Shown here: piece by piece, positions 9,545-20,525 of the stretch
Layout of the letters: each line of letters opens with the position of its first letter
How positions within the stretch are numbered: position 1 is the stretch's first letter
Assembly (NCBI GenBank): GCA_016584305.1
Contig: JACEEZ010023409.1
Coordinates: 175,001-239,000, forward strand
Direction of reading: 5' to 3'
DNA: 64,000 bases
Source: Chionoecetes opilio
Lineage: Eukaryota > Arthropoda > Malacostraca > Decapoda > Majidae
The notes under the pieces: generated by a model
What the model was told of the DNA's origin: nothing
Seen by the model: the letters and a program-made list of their open reading frames with translations, nothing else
Database searches by the model: none
Translations under genes and position numbers: made by a program

Positions 9545-10120
9545 TCACCACCACCACCTCCACCAACAACAACCACAACAACAACAACCACAACCACAAC
9601 AACAACAACCACAACCACAACAAAAACAACCACAACCACAACAACAACCACAACAACAACAACAACAACCACAGCAACAACAACCACAACCACAACAACA
9701 ACCACCACCACCACAACCACCTCCAACAACAACAACAACCACCACCACCACAACCACCCAACACAACCACAACACCAAACCAACAAACACAACAACAACC
9801 ACCAACCACAACACAACCACACACCAACAACAACAACCACAACAACACAACACACAACAACCACAACAACAACAACACAACAACAACCAACACACAACAA
9901 CCACACAACAACAACCACAACAACACAACAACCACAACAACAACACAACAACAACACACAACAACAACCACAACAACAACCAACAACAACAACAACCACA
10001 ACAAACAACAACAACAACAAACACAACAACAACAACACAACAACACAACACAACAACACAACAACCACAACAACAACAAACACAACAACAACAACAACAA
10101 CAACAACAACACAACAAAAC
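9545..10120. repeat. (CAA/CCA)n compound microsatellite
   Basis: About 575 bp of CAACAA/CCACAA. It lacks stop codons in several frames, so long Gln/Pro/Thr/Asn frames appear on the plus strand and Cys/Val/Leu frames on the minus. No flanking domains support a protein. Confidence 0.93.
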
Positions 10121-10199
10121 TCCCTAGGAAACCCGGCCCAGGATACCAGAAAAAGGATATGCACGAGTGTTGTGTATCCTTCCAGTTAGGACGTGGGCG

Positions 10200-10684
10200 T
10201 GAAGGATATGAAGGAGGGGAGGGAAGGATATGAAGGAGGGAAGGAGGGAAGGAGGGAAGAAGAGGAGGAAGGAAGAGGAAGAATGAAGGAGGGAAGGAGG
10301 TAAGGAGGAAGGAGGTGAAGAGAGGGAAGGAATGACAGGAAGGGAAGAGAAGAAAAAAGGAAGGAAGTAAGAGGAGAGAAGGAGGAAGGAAGATGAAGAG
10401 GAAAGAATAAGGGGAGGAAGGAAAGAAGAGGGAGAGAAAAGGAGAGAAGAAGAAAGAGAAGGTGAAAGGATGGAAGAAGGGAAGAGGAGAGAGAGAGAGA
10501 GAGGAGAAGAGAGAGAGGAGGAGGAAGAAGAGAGAAAAGGAGAGAGAGAGAAAGAGGAGGACGAGGAGAGAGGAGAGAGGAGAAGAGAGAGGGGAGAGAG
10601 GAGAGAGAGGAGAGAGAGAGAGAGAGGAGAAGAGAGAGAGGAGAGAGAGAGAGGAGAGAGAGAGAGAATATGATAGGAAAATGG

Positions 10685-10755
<71 letters not shown>

Positions 10756-10792
10756 AGAGTGAGGAGAGAGGAGGTACGGTACTGTAAGAAAG
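10200..10792. repeat. ~590-bp polypurine tract
   Basis: GGAA/GGAGGAA followed by GA-rich sequence with almost no pyrimidines. Such tracts can form triplex (H-) DNA. Frames here are Glu/Arg or Ser/Leu simple repeats. Confidence 0.9.
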
Positions 10793-10890
10793 AAGACAAG
10801 ACAGATAACAGGTAAAAAGCTTCACACCATTCTTCTCTTAACTACAATAAGATAGGACAATAAGTATTTATAATCACCGTACCTACACTA

Positions 10891-11297
10891 TACTGTATAA
10901 CCCTTGAAGTACGTCCACTAATCACTACCATCACTACAGCTATATAATACTGTATAACCCTTGAAGGACGTCCACTAATCACTACCCATCACTACAGCTA
11001 TATAATACTGTATAAACCCTTGAAGGACGTCCACTAATCACTACCCATCACTACAGCTATATAATACTGTATAACCCTTGAAGGACGTCCACTAATCACT
11101 AACCCATCACTACAGCTATATAATACTGTATAACCCTTGAAGGACGTCCACTAATCACTACCCATCACTACAGCTATATAATACTGTATAACCCTTGAAG
11201 GACGTCCACTAATCACTACCCATCACTACAGCTATATAATACTGTATAACCCTTGAAGGACGTCCACTAATCACTACCCATCACTACAGCTATATAA
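10891..11297 (+). repeat. 58-bp minisatellite, 7 units
   Basis: Units begin TACTGTATAACCCTTGAAG at 10891, 10948, 11006, 11065, 11124, 11182 and 11240. They are nearly identical (57-59 bp). Confidence 0.95.
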
Positions 11298-11389
11298 TAC
11301 GAGTGCACAACCAAATCAACCAATATTAGCGAGATGCGAACCATTTCATCATCCCTTTGGCTATTGATCCTATGCTATTCCACTATACG

Positions 11390-11490
11390 GTAAGGTAATA
11401 TTATAATAAGGTACTATAAGGTAAGGTAATATTATAATAAGGTAATATAAGGTATTCCACTATAAGGTAAGGTAATATTATAAGGTAACA
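11390..11490 (+). repeat. Short GGTAAGGTAATATTATAA tandem array
   Basis: Three to four imperfect copies of a ~25-30 bp AT-rich unit. Confidence 0.75.
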
Positions 11491-12009
11491 TAACCCACCA
11501 GGGGCGCACCCAGGATTTTTCTTCGGGGAGGGCCCGATTTTTTTTTTCGCCAGGCAGTAGCCTATATCAAACCCGCCAGATTTCTTGCTAGCCGCTGGAT
11601 GGTAAATTTCCCGATATCAGCTGCTTCCCTATTCAAGCCTTATTTCTTATTTGTGCTACTTAAACAATAGTTTTGGTAGTGTTAAGATGCTTGTCCAAGG
11701 CATTACGTGAAGCATAAGTGCCACCAAATCAAGCAGGTGTACACGGGCAGGTGACGCAGCCACATCGGTAGAACATGTAATAATATTTCTAAACAGACTG
11801 TTAGTGTATTCTGATTTCTTACAAGGAAGGAAAATTCGCCCCCCTCCCTGGTTAAACCTAATCCCAGTGGTAATGGTTAATTCATGGTTAAACCTAATAA
11901 TCTCCCTCTGTACTAAGATTTTAGGAATTATGTTTACTCTTAAGTGTGGTTTATATACATCCCTATAAAGCAGGTGTTTATTATTCAAGGTCATGTGCGC
12001 TGTGTTAGT

Positions 12010-13667
12010 CAATCAATCAATCAATCATTGGGGGCATACGCCGGGGGGCGCGTCGCCTCGCCCACCCTACGACGCCACTCCCGGGGGTCACCACGCGCCA
12101 CCTCCCATGCAGGCTCCTTTCCCATACCAAGCAGCTCTCGACAAGAAACATCAACTTGCCCCAGCCACGAGCCTTGTGGGCGCCCCCTTGGCCTCCTCCA
12201 CGCCGGATTGTCTCTTACAGATACAACCTGATGGGAAGGATCGGTTTCAGGGTAGCGTGCCACATGCCCATATAGCCGAAGTTGAATCCGTGTCAGCAAT
12301 AGATGGGCAAGCACCTTGCCTGGTACGCTGAGCAGTGTAATACCGCGGTAATTGTTGCAGTCCTGACGGTCCCCTTTCCCTTTCCAGATAGGGACGACCA
12401 GCCCCCTTTTCCAGTCAGGAGGAATGGTACCTGATTGCCACACGGCAGTCAGGACAGCATGCAACCCGCGGATCATGGCCATTGATATTACAAACACCAG
12501 CTGCCTTTCCACCCCTCAACTTTGCTACAGCCTCTCTGACTTCGTCAAGAGAGGGTGCGGTTTCGTCAATGGGTGGATCGGCATCCACTGCCTGTAACCC
12601 AGTGGTGTGAAGCTGCTCAGTTGGAGGGTCCACCGTGAACAACTGCCCAAAGTACTCAGCCCAACGAGCCATCTGCCCATCCATGTCCGACACGAGGCGC
12701 CCATCTGCTGTTCGAATAGCACTCGCCCGAGAAGGAGACTTGGAACGGAGCTTCTTTAAGGCTCGGTAGGCGGGTCGGAGGTCATTAATGTTCAAATGAC
12801 CCTCGACATCCTTAGCGAGACTCCTGACATACATCTTCTTGTCTCTCCCCAGGAGGGTTCTAGTCCGGCGTGACAGAGCCCTGTGCTGGTCTTGGTTCCC
12901 AGCCAGCCTGGCAGCGCGACTCTCCTCGATTTTCTCCAGCGTCTCCGTCGAGACAAAACCACGCCTTGACCTCGGGCGCTCCCCAATACACTCCTTGGCA
13001 GCCTGTAGAGTTTCACGTTTGAAGGTATCCCACAGTTCTACAGGGTCCCCGAGAGCATCGAGCACATCAAACCGATTTGAGACTGCCACCGCATACTCAT
13101 GAGCACATGTCAAGTCCTTCAGTTTCTCAAGATGAAATACAGTATGGTTACCTCTTGAGATTCTTCTGGACTTGACATGAAGCTCAAGTGTAGCAACAAC
13201 AAGTCTGTGATCTGTTCCAAAGAACTCAGCACTCCGGTAAACCCTGCAGTTCTGGAGGATCCTCCAACGAGTACTAACGAGGATGTGGTCGATCTCCTTA
13301 GCTACCCCTCCGGCATTACTATACCATGTCCAGCGGTGCAGCTCTGGTCTCTGATACCAAGAACCTGCAATTCTCAACCTTCTGGACCTTGCAAAGTTCA
13401 GAAGCAGAGAACTGTTGGTATTTCTGGTACCGGAGCCATGGGGACCAACACATAACTCGTAGCCATCTCTCACAGTGCCAGTAGTAGCATTGAAGTCGCC
13501 CAAGACAATGAGTGTGTCCCGAGGAGGACACTGCGCTAAAACAGAGTCGAGTTTGGCGTAGAACATCTCCTTCTCTTCAGTTTTACGCATCCCGGTAGGA
13601 GCGTACACTGCAACAAGAGACATGAAACCCAGAGTGTGTTTCATCCTCACCCGCATTATACGCTCAT
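12010..13667 (-). mobile_element. RTE-type non-LTR retrotransposon copy 1, internally deleted
   Basis: Minus-strand element flanked by an exact 12-bp target duplication CGCTGTGTTAGT (11998-12009 and 13668-13679). It ends in an ATTG-repeat tail (12010-12028). It begins within the apurinic-type endonuclease domain and is missing most of the RT. Copies 2 and 3 lie at 20526-23018 and 53706-54001. Its long coding region and the near-absence of a 3' UTR are RTE-clade features. Confidence 0.88.
12022..13656 (-). pseudogene. RTE ORF: endonuclease plus truncated reverse transcriptase
   Basis: From 13656 the frame gives the C-terminal half of an exonuclease/endonuclease/phosphatase-fold domain. GDFNATTG and GTDHRLV are the metal-binding Asn/Asp and Asp-His motifs that nick target DNA. 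The linker and the start of the RT (DEVREAVAKLRGGKAAG) follow. A ~26-nt deletion near 12480 shifts the frame. The remaining part (GTIPPDWK, NNYRGITLLS) runs to about 12300, where LLLTRI joins directly to QLRLYGHVARYP. Compared with copy 2 this removes ~990 nt, including the FADD catalytic block. The C-terminal zinc-free tail ends PPAYAPND with its stop codon inside the ATTG tail. It cannot act on its own. Confidence 0.85.
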
Positions 13668-13709
13668 CGCTGTGTTAGTGACGGTCACGAAAGGCGTGGC
13701 TGGTACAAC

Positions 13710-13880
13710 ATTAGAACATAAGAACATAAGAACATAAGGAAGCTACACGGCCGCGAGACCTACACGTGGCAATTCCTGTTACTTAACTCTATCTTCATCC
13801 ACCTTTCATCCCTATCCATGAATTTATCCAGCCTCCTTTTAAAGCTTCCTATTGACTTAATGAGTTTAAGGGAGACACTG
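13710..13880 (-). mobile_element. 3' end of L2/CR1-like element (copy 3)
   Basis: The minus strand reads SFKRRLDKFMDRDERWM near the RT C-terminus. A GGTCTCGCGGCCGTG segment follows, then a tail of repeated CTTATGTT. It is the best of the three copies of this tail. Confidence 0.72.
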
Positions 13881-14480
13881 CTTGCAAGAGAACCTATAGT
13901 GTGTGAATAGAAGACTGGCTACTTCAGATACTAGAGTGTAGAGAGGAGGCAGTGTAATGATGACCCCAATAATTCCTCACTATCTTTACTGATGTTGAAA
14001 AATGTTTGACAAATGAGTATATAAGTTGGTAGGGAAGCCCAGGACAAATCAGTGATCAGGGAATATGTACAGCGTTCCTGATTTGAGTTTCCCTACCACC
14101 TTTGATACTCATCTTGACTGATCTCTATTCTTAAGTCCTCAAACCTATTTCCTTTTATGTATGTCAAGATGGAGTGAGTAAACAAATCTGTGTCTCATCT
14201 GTACAGGCAGTTTAAATTTTTTGTTATGTGTGTGTTTTTATTGAGAGAAACTACCAAAATTTGAATGTTTTTTTCTCTCGTTTTTTTTGTGACATTGATT
14301 TTAACATTTTCATACATTGACCTTTGACCTGTCTTACTGACGGTGGATTGCCATACATCTATCTGGTCCTGTGGTTCGATTTTTTACTTTATCATACTCA
14401 TACACTCCTGCATAGACCACTGTAAACCTGGACTGCGCACGGAATATCGGCCTGTCGCACAAGGGCCTGAAGTCGGAGGG
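13881..14480. other. No recognisable feature
   Basis: Ordinary AT-rich sequence with no convincing frame, repeat or RNA gene. Confidence 0.5.
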
Positions 14481-14483
14481 CCG

Positions 14484-14496
14484 CTCGGATTCATAT

Positions 14497-14584
<88 letters not shown>

Positions 14585-14596
14585 ATATATATATAT
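14484..14596. repeat. (TA)n microsatellite
   Basis: About 110 bp of TA flanking the left side of the palindrome. Confidence 0.95.
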
Positions 14597-14621
14597 GATT
14601 TTCTTAGTTGGTAGTACATCT

Positions 14622-14919
14622 TGATATTTCAGGGTGACAAAGACACTCGCCATACTTAGGGTTGTTTATGCGCAACGTTTCGCCAAAGGCACTTGGCATC
14701 ATCAGGCTAAAATATAGTTAAAAATTTAATATATTACAATGTTAAAAAGCGAACATCTAAAAAAAAAATTTTTTTAATAATTTTTTTAGATGTTGCTTTT
14801 TAACATTGTAATATATATTTTTTTACTATTTTTAGCCTGATGATGCCAAGTGCCTTTGGCGAAACGTTGCGCATAAACAACCCCAAGTATGACGAGTGTC
14901 TTTGTCACCCTGAAATATC

Positions 14920-14920
<1 letters not shown>
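14622..14920. mobile_element. ~300-bp palindrome with hammerhead-like core in each arm
   Basis: TGATATTTCAGGGTGAC at 14622 is mirrored by GTCACCCTGAAATATCA ending at 14920. The arms of ~145 bp match almost throughout and meet at an A8T8 centre (~14760-14777). On the right arm CTGATGA (14837-14843) is followed by a GCCAA/TTGGC stem and GAAAC (14861-14865). The mirrored core is on the left arm's minus strand. Hammerhead ribozymes use CUGAUGA...GAAA and are known in Penelope-like retroelements, where terminal repeats can be inverted. Here an extra U lies after CTGATGA and no clear U16.1 is seen, so activity is doubtful. Confidence 0.6.

Positions 14921-14991
<71 letters not shown>
14921..14991. 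repeat. (TA)n microsatellite
   Basis: About 70 bp of TA on the right side of the palindrome. Confidence 0.95.
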
Positions 14992-14993
<2 letters not shown>

Positions 14994-15002
14994 GGATCAT
15001 AT

Positions 15003-15738
15003 AGACTGGTTTATCAGTATATATGATATACTGTAGTCTTCGTAAATGTTTGTTCTATAATATTATCAAATAAAAAACAGTAAAACACGCTAAAGAAATG
15101 CCATTACGAGACTCTGAAGAAATATGCATGAACTTAATATTCCTTCAACTCTTCGCCATTTAAAACTTTCCTGAGTCAACCTTTATCATGAAGGCTATCA
15201 ATAGAAGCGCAATTTGATTAGCTATCCATTGATATATTTCGTTTTCGGATAAATGAATTAGAACCATGCATAAATTAGCGTTAAATAAATAAATAAAATC
15301 ATCAATCGGATAATTTTCCAGATTGATGATGTTATTTATTTATTTATATATATTTTTTTCTGATAAATGAATTAGCACCATGTATACATTAGCGTTAACT
15401 AAATAAATAACCTCTTCAATCGGGAAAATTACCCGGTTGATGATTTTATTTATTTATTTAATGCTAATTTATGCATGGTTCTAATTCATTTATCAGAAAA
15501 CGAAATACATCAATGGAAAGCTAATAAAATTGCGCTTCTATTGATACCCATCATGATAAAAGTTGACTCGCAAAGTTTAAAGTGGCGAAGAGTTGAAGTG
15601 ATTCAGAGTCTCATAATGGCATTTCTTTAGCGTGTTTTACTGTTTTTTATTTGATAATATTATAGAACAAACATTTACGAAGATTACAGTATATCATAAT
15701 TTATATACTGATAAACCAGTCTATATGATAGTCCATAG
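15003..15738. mobile_element. Foldback MITE (family B)
   Basis: The left arm ATATAGACTGGTTTATCAG...GTTTGTTCTATAATATTATC is mirrored at the right end, finishing CTGATAAACCAGTCTATAT near 15727. Long subterminal stretches (GCCATTTAAAACTTT, TTAGCGTTAA) are also inverted. The same arms border the Academ-like copies at 43.9-48.7 kb and recur at 37621-38514 and 48697-49205. This is therefore a non-coding derivative probably moved by that lineage's transposase. Confidence 0.8.
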
Positions 15739-15739
15739 A

Positions 15740-16455
15740 CCACTATATCTCTTTGTCGGGCGCCCAGCAGGCCCCTATGCACCCTGGTAATTTCAAAACA
15801 TTGTCGCGTGAACAGTCCAGAGATATAATGATCTATGACTCCTGCTATCTTTATCCCATAGGCCCGCACGATAAGACGAGTCATTTCAATAACTTGCGAG
15901 ACACCTGGAATGTTTGGTTTCACTCCATAACTAACATTACGGTTATTGTTATCATCACTTCTCTTATTACTTGAAATTATTAAGTATGTCAAAATATTTC
16001 AATAGTCCACCTTAGTCCACGAAAGACAACGAAATTATCATGACCTGAGGTCCAAAAAAGAACTTCGGCTTAATGGACCGTGGCTTGTATGACTGTATGA
16101 TTGATTATGAACATTATTATATTACACCAAGCCGAATAAACTATCAAGTATCAAGTATCACTCACCACTCACATACAACACCATTATAGTATTTATCTTC
16201 TATCTCTCTTTATAGTGTTTTCCTTTATCATCCTCTCCTGTTATTTCATCCCACACTAAGGTAACAATAACTTGCGAGATAACTAGCTGGAATGTTTTGT
16301 TTCATTCACCACTCCCATACTACCTACATCATTACATTATCTATATATCTCTCTATCTATCTGTAACTCTGATGCCTCATTCCGTCCATAAACATCTCTA
16401 AAAATAATGCCTCAGTAAATATATATAATTATTAATCTTTCCTTCATTATGTAAA
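15740..16455. other. No recognisable feature
   Basis: AT-rich sequence without a supportable gene. Short CTATCT-type simple repeats occur near 16330-16370. Confidence 0.45.
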
Positions 16456-17066
16456 GGTGCGGTCACACGGACAATTTTTCTGGCAATATTACAGCCGGCA
16501 ACGCAAACGCGGCCCAAACTCGGATATAATTGCGAGTTCGATCGAGTTTAAATGATGACCAACATGTCGGTCTTTCGGCAAGACTTATTGCTGCAATATC
16601 CTTCCACCAATGCATATTATTTGACATTAATTTTTAATGCACGCTCTAATTCAATATACAGAAGCTGAAATACATAGCTACAAAGTGGCAAGAACCGATT
16701 ACAAGACGAATTGTGAAGCCCTGTACACTCTTGTACGTGTTTTTAAGCGATTTGAAGGATACAAAACACCAAGAAAAATTTAAATGAGTTATGGCTGGTA
16801 TACATTTTCCTTGTTGACGGTCTATTAATAACTAAAATGTTTAGGGGATACCAACTGATTATTGATCACTTTGATGTTGAATGTTGAATGTTTTATGTCT
16901 GACGCACTTCCATACACAAGAATCCATTTCAATCATTCACCACCCTATTTGTGAACCAGTTTCTCCCTTTTCGCCCTATTTTTCCAAAGACGCTTCTTCA
17001 GATACATCTTGAGAAGCCAAAATTGCCATTCAAATTATTGCTACCTCTGAAAGTCCGTGTGACCAA
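16456..17066. mobile_element. Possible MITE with short inverted ends
   Basis: GGTCACACGGAC at the left end (about 16462-16473) is mirrored by GTCCGTGTGACC near 17053-17064. The enclosed 600 bp is non-coding. No target duplication was found and the inverted match is only 12 bp, so support is modest. Confidence 0.35.
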
Positions 17067-17331
17067 AACACGGCAAGGTGTTGCCTTTGCTGAATAATTG
17101 CAGCCTGAATATTGACGGAAAAGTTGCTCATGTGACCGCGGCTGATGGCCAGTTTCTTGTTTCAATAGTTTTTACATATTTTCCCTCTGGTTTAGTTTAC
17201 TATATAGCATGTTTATTTTTATTTTCACACTTTGGGGGCTGTCTGAATCACAGACTTGAGCAATAATTCAGGTAATAAACATTGAGGATACTATTTCAAA
17301 AGCTACAGAGGAAAATTTGAAGACTAATAAT

Positions 17332-18308
17332 TAGGGCCCGGATAGTTATGCACTAAAAAACCATGAAATATGCATGCAAATATGCACTAAAAATTGGACA
17401 AATATGCACTAAAAACAGGACAAATATGCATTTATATGCACTAAAAAATGTCACTTATAAAGCCAAGAATGCAGGTTATACGGAAACAAAATAGTTAATA
17501 GAAACTAATGTTAATGTTTATTAAGCAATATACATAATGTATTTAACATATATATGTGAAAGTGCTTCAAAAAATAAATATGAACATGTATTTACATTAT
17601 AGACTGACATATTTTCAGACATTACAGATTGTGGTTGCATTTGATGATGACATGATGGCGTAAGTTCTCAAGGTTAAAACTCCGCCTGTTGTCTGTCAGC
17701 ATAGCTTTATATTCTGAGAACACCCTTTCTACGTCACACGAGACGATTGGTGCATGTTTCATACATAGCATGTTTGACATAGTGAGTGGCTGTACCGTCT
17801 CATCAATAATAGCATCACCACACATTATCTGACTGACTTTTTTCAGCTTTTCAAATCCCTTGTTTTTGTACAACACGTTGCTCAGTTTACCATAGTAAGC
17901 ATCAGACTGCAAACTTTTCAGTTCATCAAGAACACCATTAACCAACGAAATTGCCGAGGACAACAGGAGCCCGCAAAATTCGTTGCAATGAAGAGCAAGC
18001 TTTCCTTCATTCCTTCAGTTTCAAGTAAGATCTTGCTTTCCTGAATGCTCTGAGCCTCCTCAGGGTCGAATGTCGCAATAACAGCTTCAATGACGTCGAA
18101 GTTTTTCCCATAGTACGTTGCAGCATCGCCTCACCTCACCCTCACCTCACCTAACCACACCTCACCTCACCTCACCTCCCAGTACCACTTGTGCTCAGAT
18201 GAATATTTTACCAAAATATGCATTTATATGCAGTTATCTAGGAAATATGCACTTATCACGCAAAATATGCATTTGCATATATGCAAATGCATAACTATCC
18301 GGGCCCTA
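17332..18308. mobile_element. hAT-family DNA transposon, deletion derivative
   Basis: The left end TAGGGCCCGGATAGTTATG is mirrored at the right end, finishing CATAACTATCCGGGCCCTA. It is flanked by an exact 8-bp target duplication CTAATAAT (17324-17331 and 18309-18316), the hAT signature. ATATGCAC-type subterminal repeats occur at both ends. Inside is the C-terminal part of a transposase on the minus strand. At 977 bp it is too short to be autonomous. Confidence 0.92.
17622..18130 (-). pseudogene. hAT transposase C-terminal fragment
   Basis: The open frame 17963-17622 contains the hAT dimerisation signature APIVSCDVERVFSEYKAML followed by a RR-x-L-x3-L-x2-H pattern. This is the C-terminal interface that hAT transposases need to oligomerise. 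An in-family continuation (YYGKNFDVIEAVIATFDPEE) lies upstream in another frame between 17970 and 18130, separated by a frameshift. The style resembles the CGGBP1-like hAT proteins common in arthropods (recognised by pattern only). The RNase-H-fold catalytic core and BED finger are absent. An array of CCTCACC repeats follows at 18127-18178. Confidence 0.8.
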
Positions 18309-18388
18309 CTAATAATCAAGTGAAGAATGTCATAAAAAAACTTTATGTCCTTTATGACTCTTATTAATATTGAATGAAACTTATGAAT

Positions 18389-18390
<2 letters not shown>

Positions 18391-18471
<81 letters not shown>
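18391..18471. repeat. (CT)n microsatellite
   Basis: About 80 bp of CT. Confidence 0.98.
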
Positions 18472-18478
<7 letters not shown>

Positions 18479-18540
18479 CCATTCTACAGTTGTCTAATGA
18501 TACAAATACATAAGGAAAATATGGCCCACTCCAAATATGT

Positions 18541-18630
18541 CGTCTCCGTGGTGTAGCGGCTAGAGCGCCCCGTTAAAAATCTGCGGCCTGCGGAACCCCA
18601 CATTTTGAAGGACAGGCCGACAGTGTGTGT
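18541..18630 (+). mobile_element. tRNA-like SINE head, degraded
   Basis: GTCTCCGTGGTGTAGCGGCTAGAGCG resembles, in its first ~20 bases, the box A region of the SINE at 2474-2769. No clear box B follows. Confidence 0.4.
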
Positions 18631-19020
18631 AGTGGTTGCCAGGGTGACTATTATGGAAGGTGAACGTTAAGATAGGTATTCCAACACTTTTTTTCAGTTA
18701 ATTCGGGTATTTCCCAAGTTTTTTTGCGTATATATTTCATAACTCTTGACTATAAAAGCTGAGCGTTAAGAAAGGGAAAAGCAAATCAGTCTTTTAAAAT
18801 TAATTCTGGTGTTTTCCAACCATTTTCGTGTTCACATTTCATAACTGTTGAGTGATAAGGAGGCAGATCGAGCGTTGAGCGTGTGCAACAAATTAGGTCT
18901 TTTTTAGATCATTCCGGTATTCCCAACCGCCTTTGTGTTTCTTTTTTACCGTGACGCGGGGTGACTTGACTGATTACGCTGTTTTCCTTAAACTACGTTT
19001 CCTTCCTTCCTACGCCACCT

Positions 19021-19886
19021 TAAAGGCGGCGTCACACTAGCACTTTTTCCGTCTAGTTAGACGATCTCCGTTGGTTTTTTCTCGCTCTGACTAGTTAGTC
19101 CGTCTGAATCAGTCAGTCTGAGTCAGACGATCGTGATCGTCTTTATATGGAAAGTTGAAGGCAACTTTCATAGTCAAATCAAAATCTATAGTGATTACTT
19201 TAAAGATATTCGATATAAATTAGTAATTTTTTGCAAATTATAATTCAATACATTTGAAAGTATTAAAAATATTCACGTGACTATTGTACATGTAGATACA
19301 TTTAAAAGCCGGTTCTATATAACAGCCAACAGTCTCTCGCATGACTCGATTGTTGTTGTTCTTCTTCTTCTTGTGACCTTTCTGCTTATTATCGCTTTGT
19401 AGGTCGTCTGTCAAGCTCGATGTGTTTCTTTTTCAAGACACACTCAAAATTTGTTTCTCACTCTTCAAGACTCTCACAAACAAGACTTTTAAACTTTAAC
19501 TTTAAACTTTTTTAACTTTAACTTAAGATTATAGACGAAATGCTGTGGACACGTAGCTCAGAAGAATTTCTCGTTGAATGCATACGCGTGGCCACCCTCT
19601 AGCTTGTCTCTGGGACCACAGATCAGACTTGTACACCAAGAAGGCCTTGATATTCTAGGTCTTATTATATCTAGGTCGATATTAGGTCTACTACTGATAA
19701 ATAATACACCAGCAATAGCTTGCCCTGGCGTCGGAGCCATGTTTGTTTACAGTCGAAGGAACAGCTGACTGGTAGTGCAGGTGAACGATTGTGTGTGTGT
19801 GACGGCTTGCAGTCAGAAAATTGTTAGTTATTAGAAAGTTGCTGAAAAAACTAGACGGAAAAAGTGCTAGTGTGACGCCGCCTTTA
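19021..19886. mobile_element. MITE with ~37-bp terminal inverted repeats
   Basis: TAAAGGCGGCGTCACACTAG, continuing CACTTTTTCCGTCTAG at the left end, is mirrored exactly at the right (ending CTAGTGTGACGCCGCCTTTA at 19886). No transposase frame is present. A retroelement tail (19359-19420) is nested inside. The superfamily is not determined because no clear target duplication is visible. Confidence 0.8.
19359..19420 (-). mobile_element. 3' module of an (AAG)n-tailed non-LTR element
   Basis: On the minus strand GAGCTTGACAGACGACCTAC...AGGTCACAAGAAGAAG matches the 3' end of the retroelement at 55648-56099. Confidence 0.65.
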
Positions 19887-20517
19887 GTAATGATTTTTTT
19901 TTCCCGTATAGAGATTCCTGCCATTGTGTCACGCTCCATTACTCAGCTTGCGAGTCATGCTGTGCAGGGTTATCGAATACGCGTTTACTCATCTCTCTTT
20001 CTTGCCCATTATCCTCTCATCCTGACGGTCACTTTTCTCGGTTATTTTTCAGGGAACTCCAAAATGAGACAAAGCGGTCGTTTTTTGTATACTTGTTGGT
20101 TTGTATTCCTGCCTGCACAGCCTGTGACTTATCATGGTGAAGTGCATTTGTTCTCCGACTTTGTCGAGAGCAGGGGTTCCTACCGTGATAACGCTTTAGT
20201 CGCCACCTGCACTAATGTCGCCAGGCGCCATATATTACGAATTATAGCATCACTACTGATTTGTATGTGCCACTGAAGATGATACACGGTAGTTTATATC
20301 ATGACTGTATAATCTACCCTGTTTCAGCGTTGTTTTATGCTTTGTATCTGCAAGTATATACGGTTTCAAATTTTACTACTAGTTTTTTTTTCGCGCGACG
20401 ACAACAGCGGGAGGACAGTCAGAACATAAACACTATCTGGCGATTCTTAGTGTAGCTGGTATACCAACGTCGTCACTCTGTTTTATTTTTGTAATTTGTT
20501 CATTTATAGCCAGCCAT
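19887..20517. other. No supportable gene
   Basis: A 151-codon plus-strand frame crosses from the MITE end into unrelated sequence. It has no recognisable domain, so I do not call it. Confidence 0.45.
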
Positions 20518-20525
20518 ACTATGAC

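Noticed and set aside
9522..10127. Open frames of 190-430 codons rich in Gln/Pro/Thr or Cys/Val/Leu
   Set aside because: Translation of a CAA/CCA microsatellite and the adjoining purine tract. Simple repeats without T-rich codons give stop-free frames in several registers, and no non-repeat domain is attached.
10891..11297. CRISPR-like array
   Set aside because: The repeats are contiguous 58-bp units without unique spacers, in a eukaryotic context; it is a minisatellite.
11499..11560. CAGGGGCGCACCCAGGATTTTT as a hAT end
   Set aside because: Resembles a hAT terminus, but no inverted partner or 8-bp duplication could be found nearby; left unannotated.
13881..14480. Possible host gene between the retroelement tail and the TA repeat
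   Set aside because: No frame longer than about 60 codons outside repeats and no splice-bounded coding signal.
19821..20276. 151-codon plus-strand frame
   Set aside because: Crosses a MITE boundary into unrelated sequence and has no recognisable domain or composition bias typical of coding DNA.
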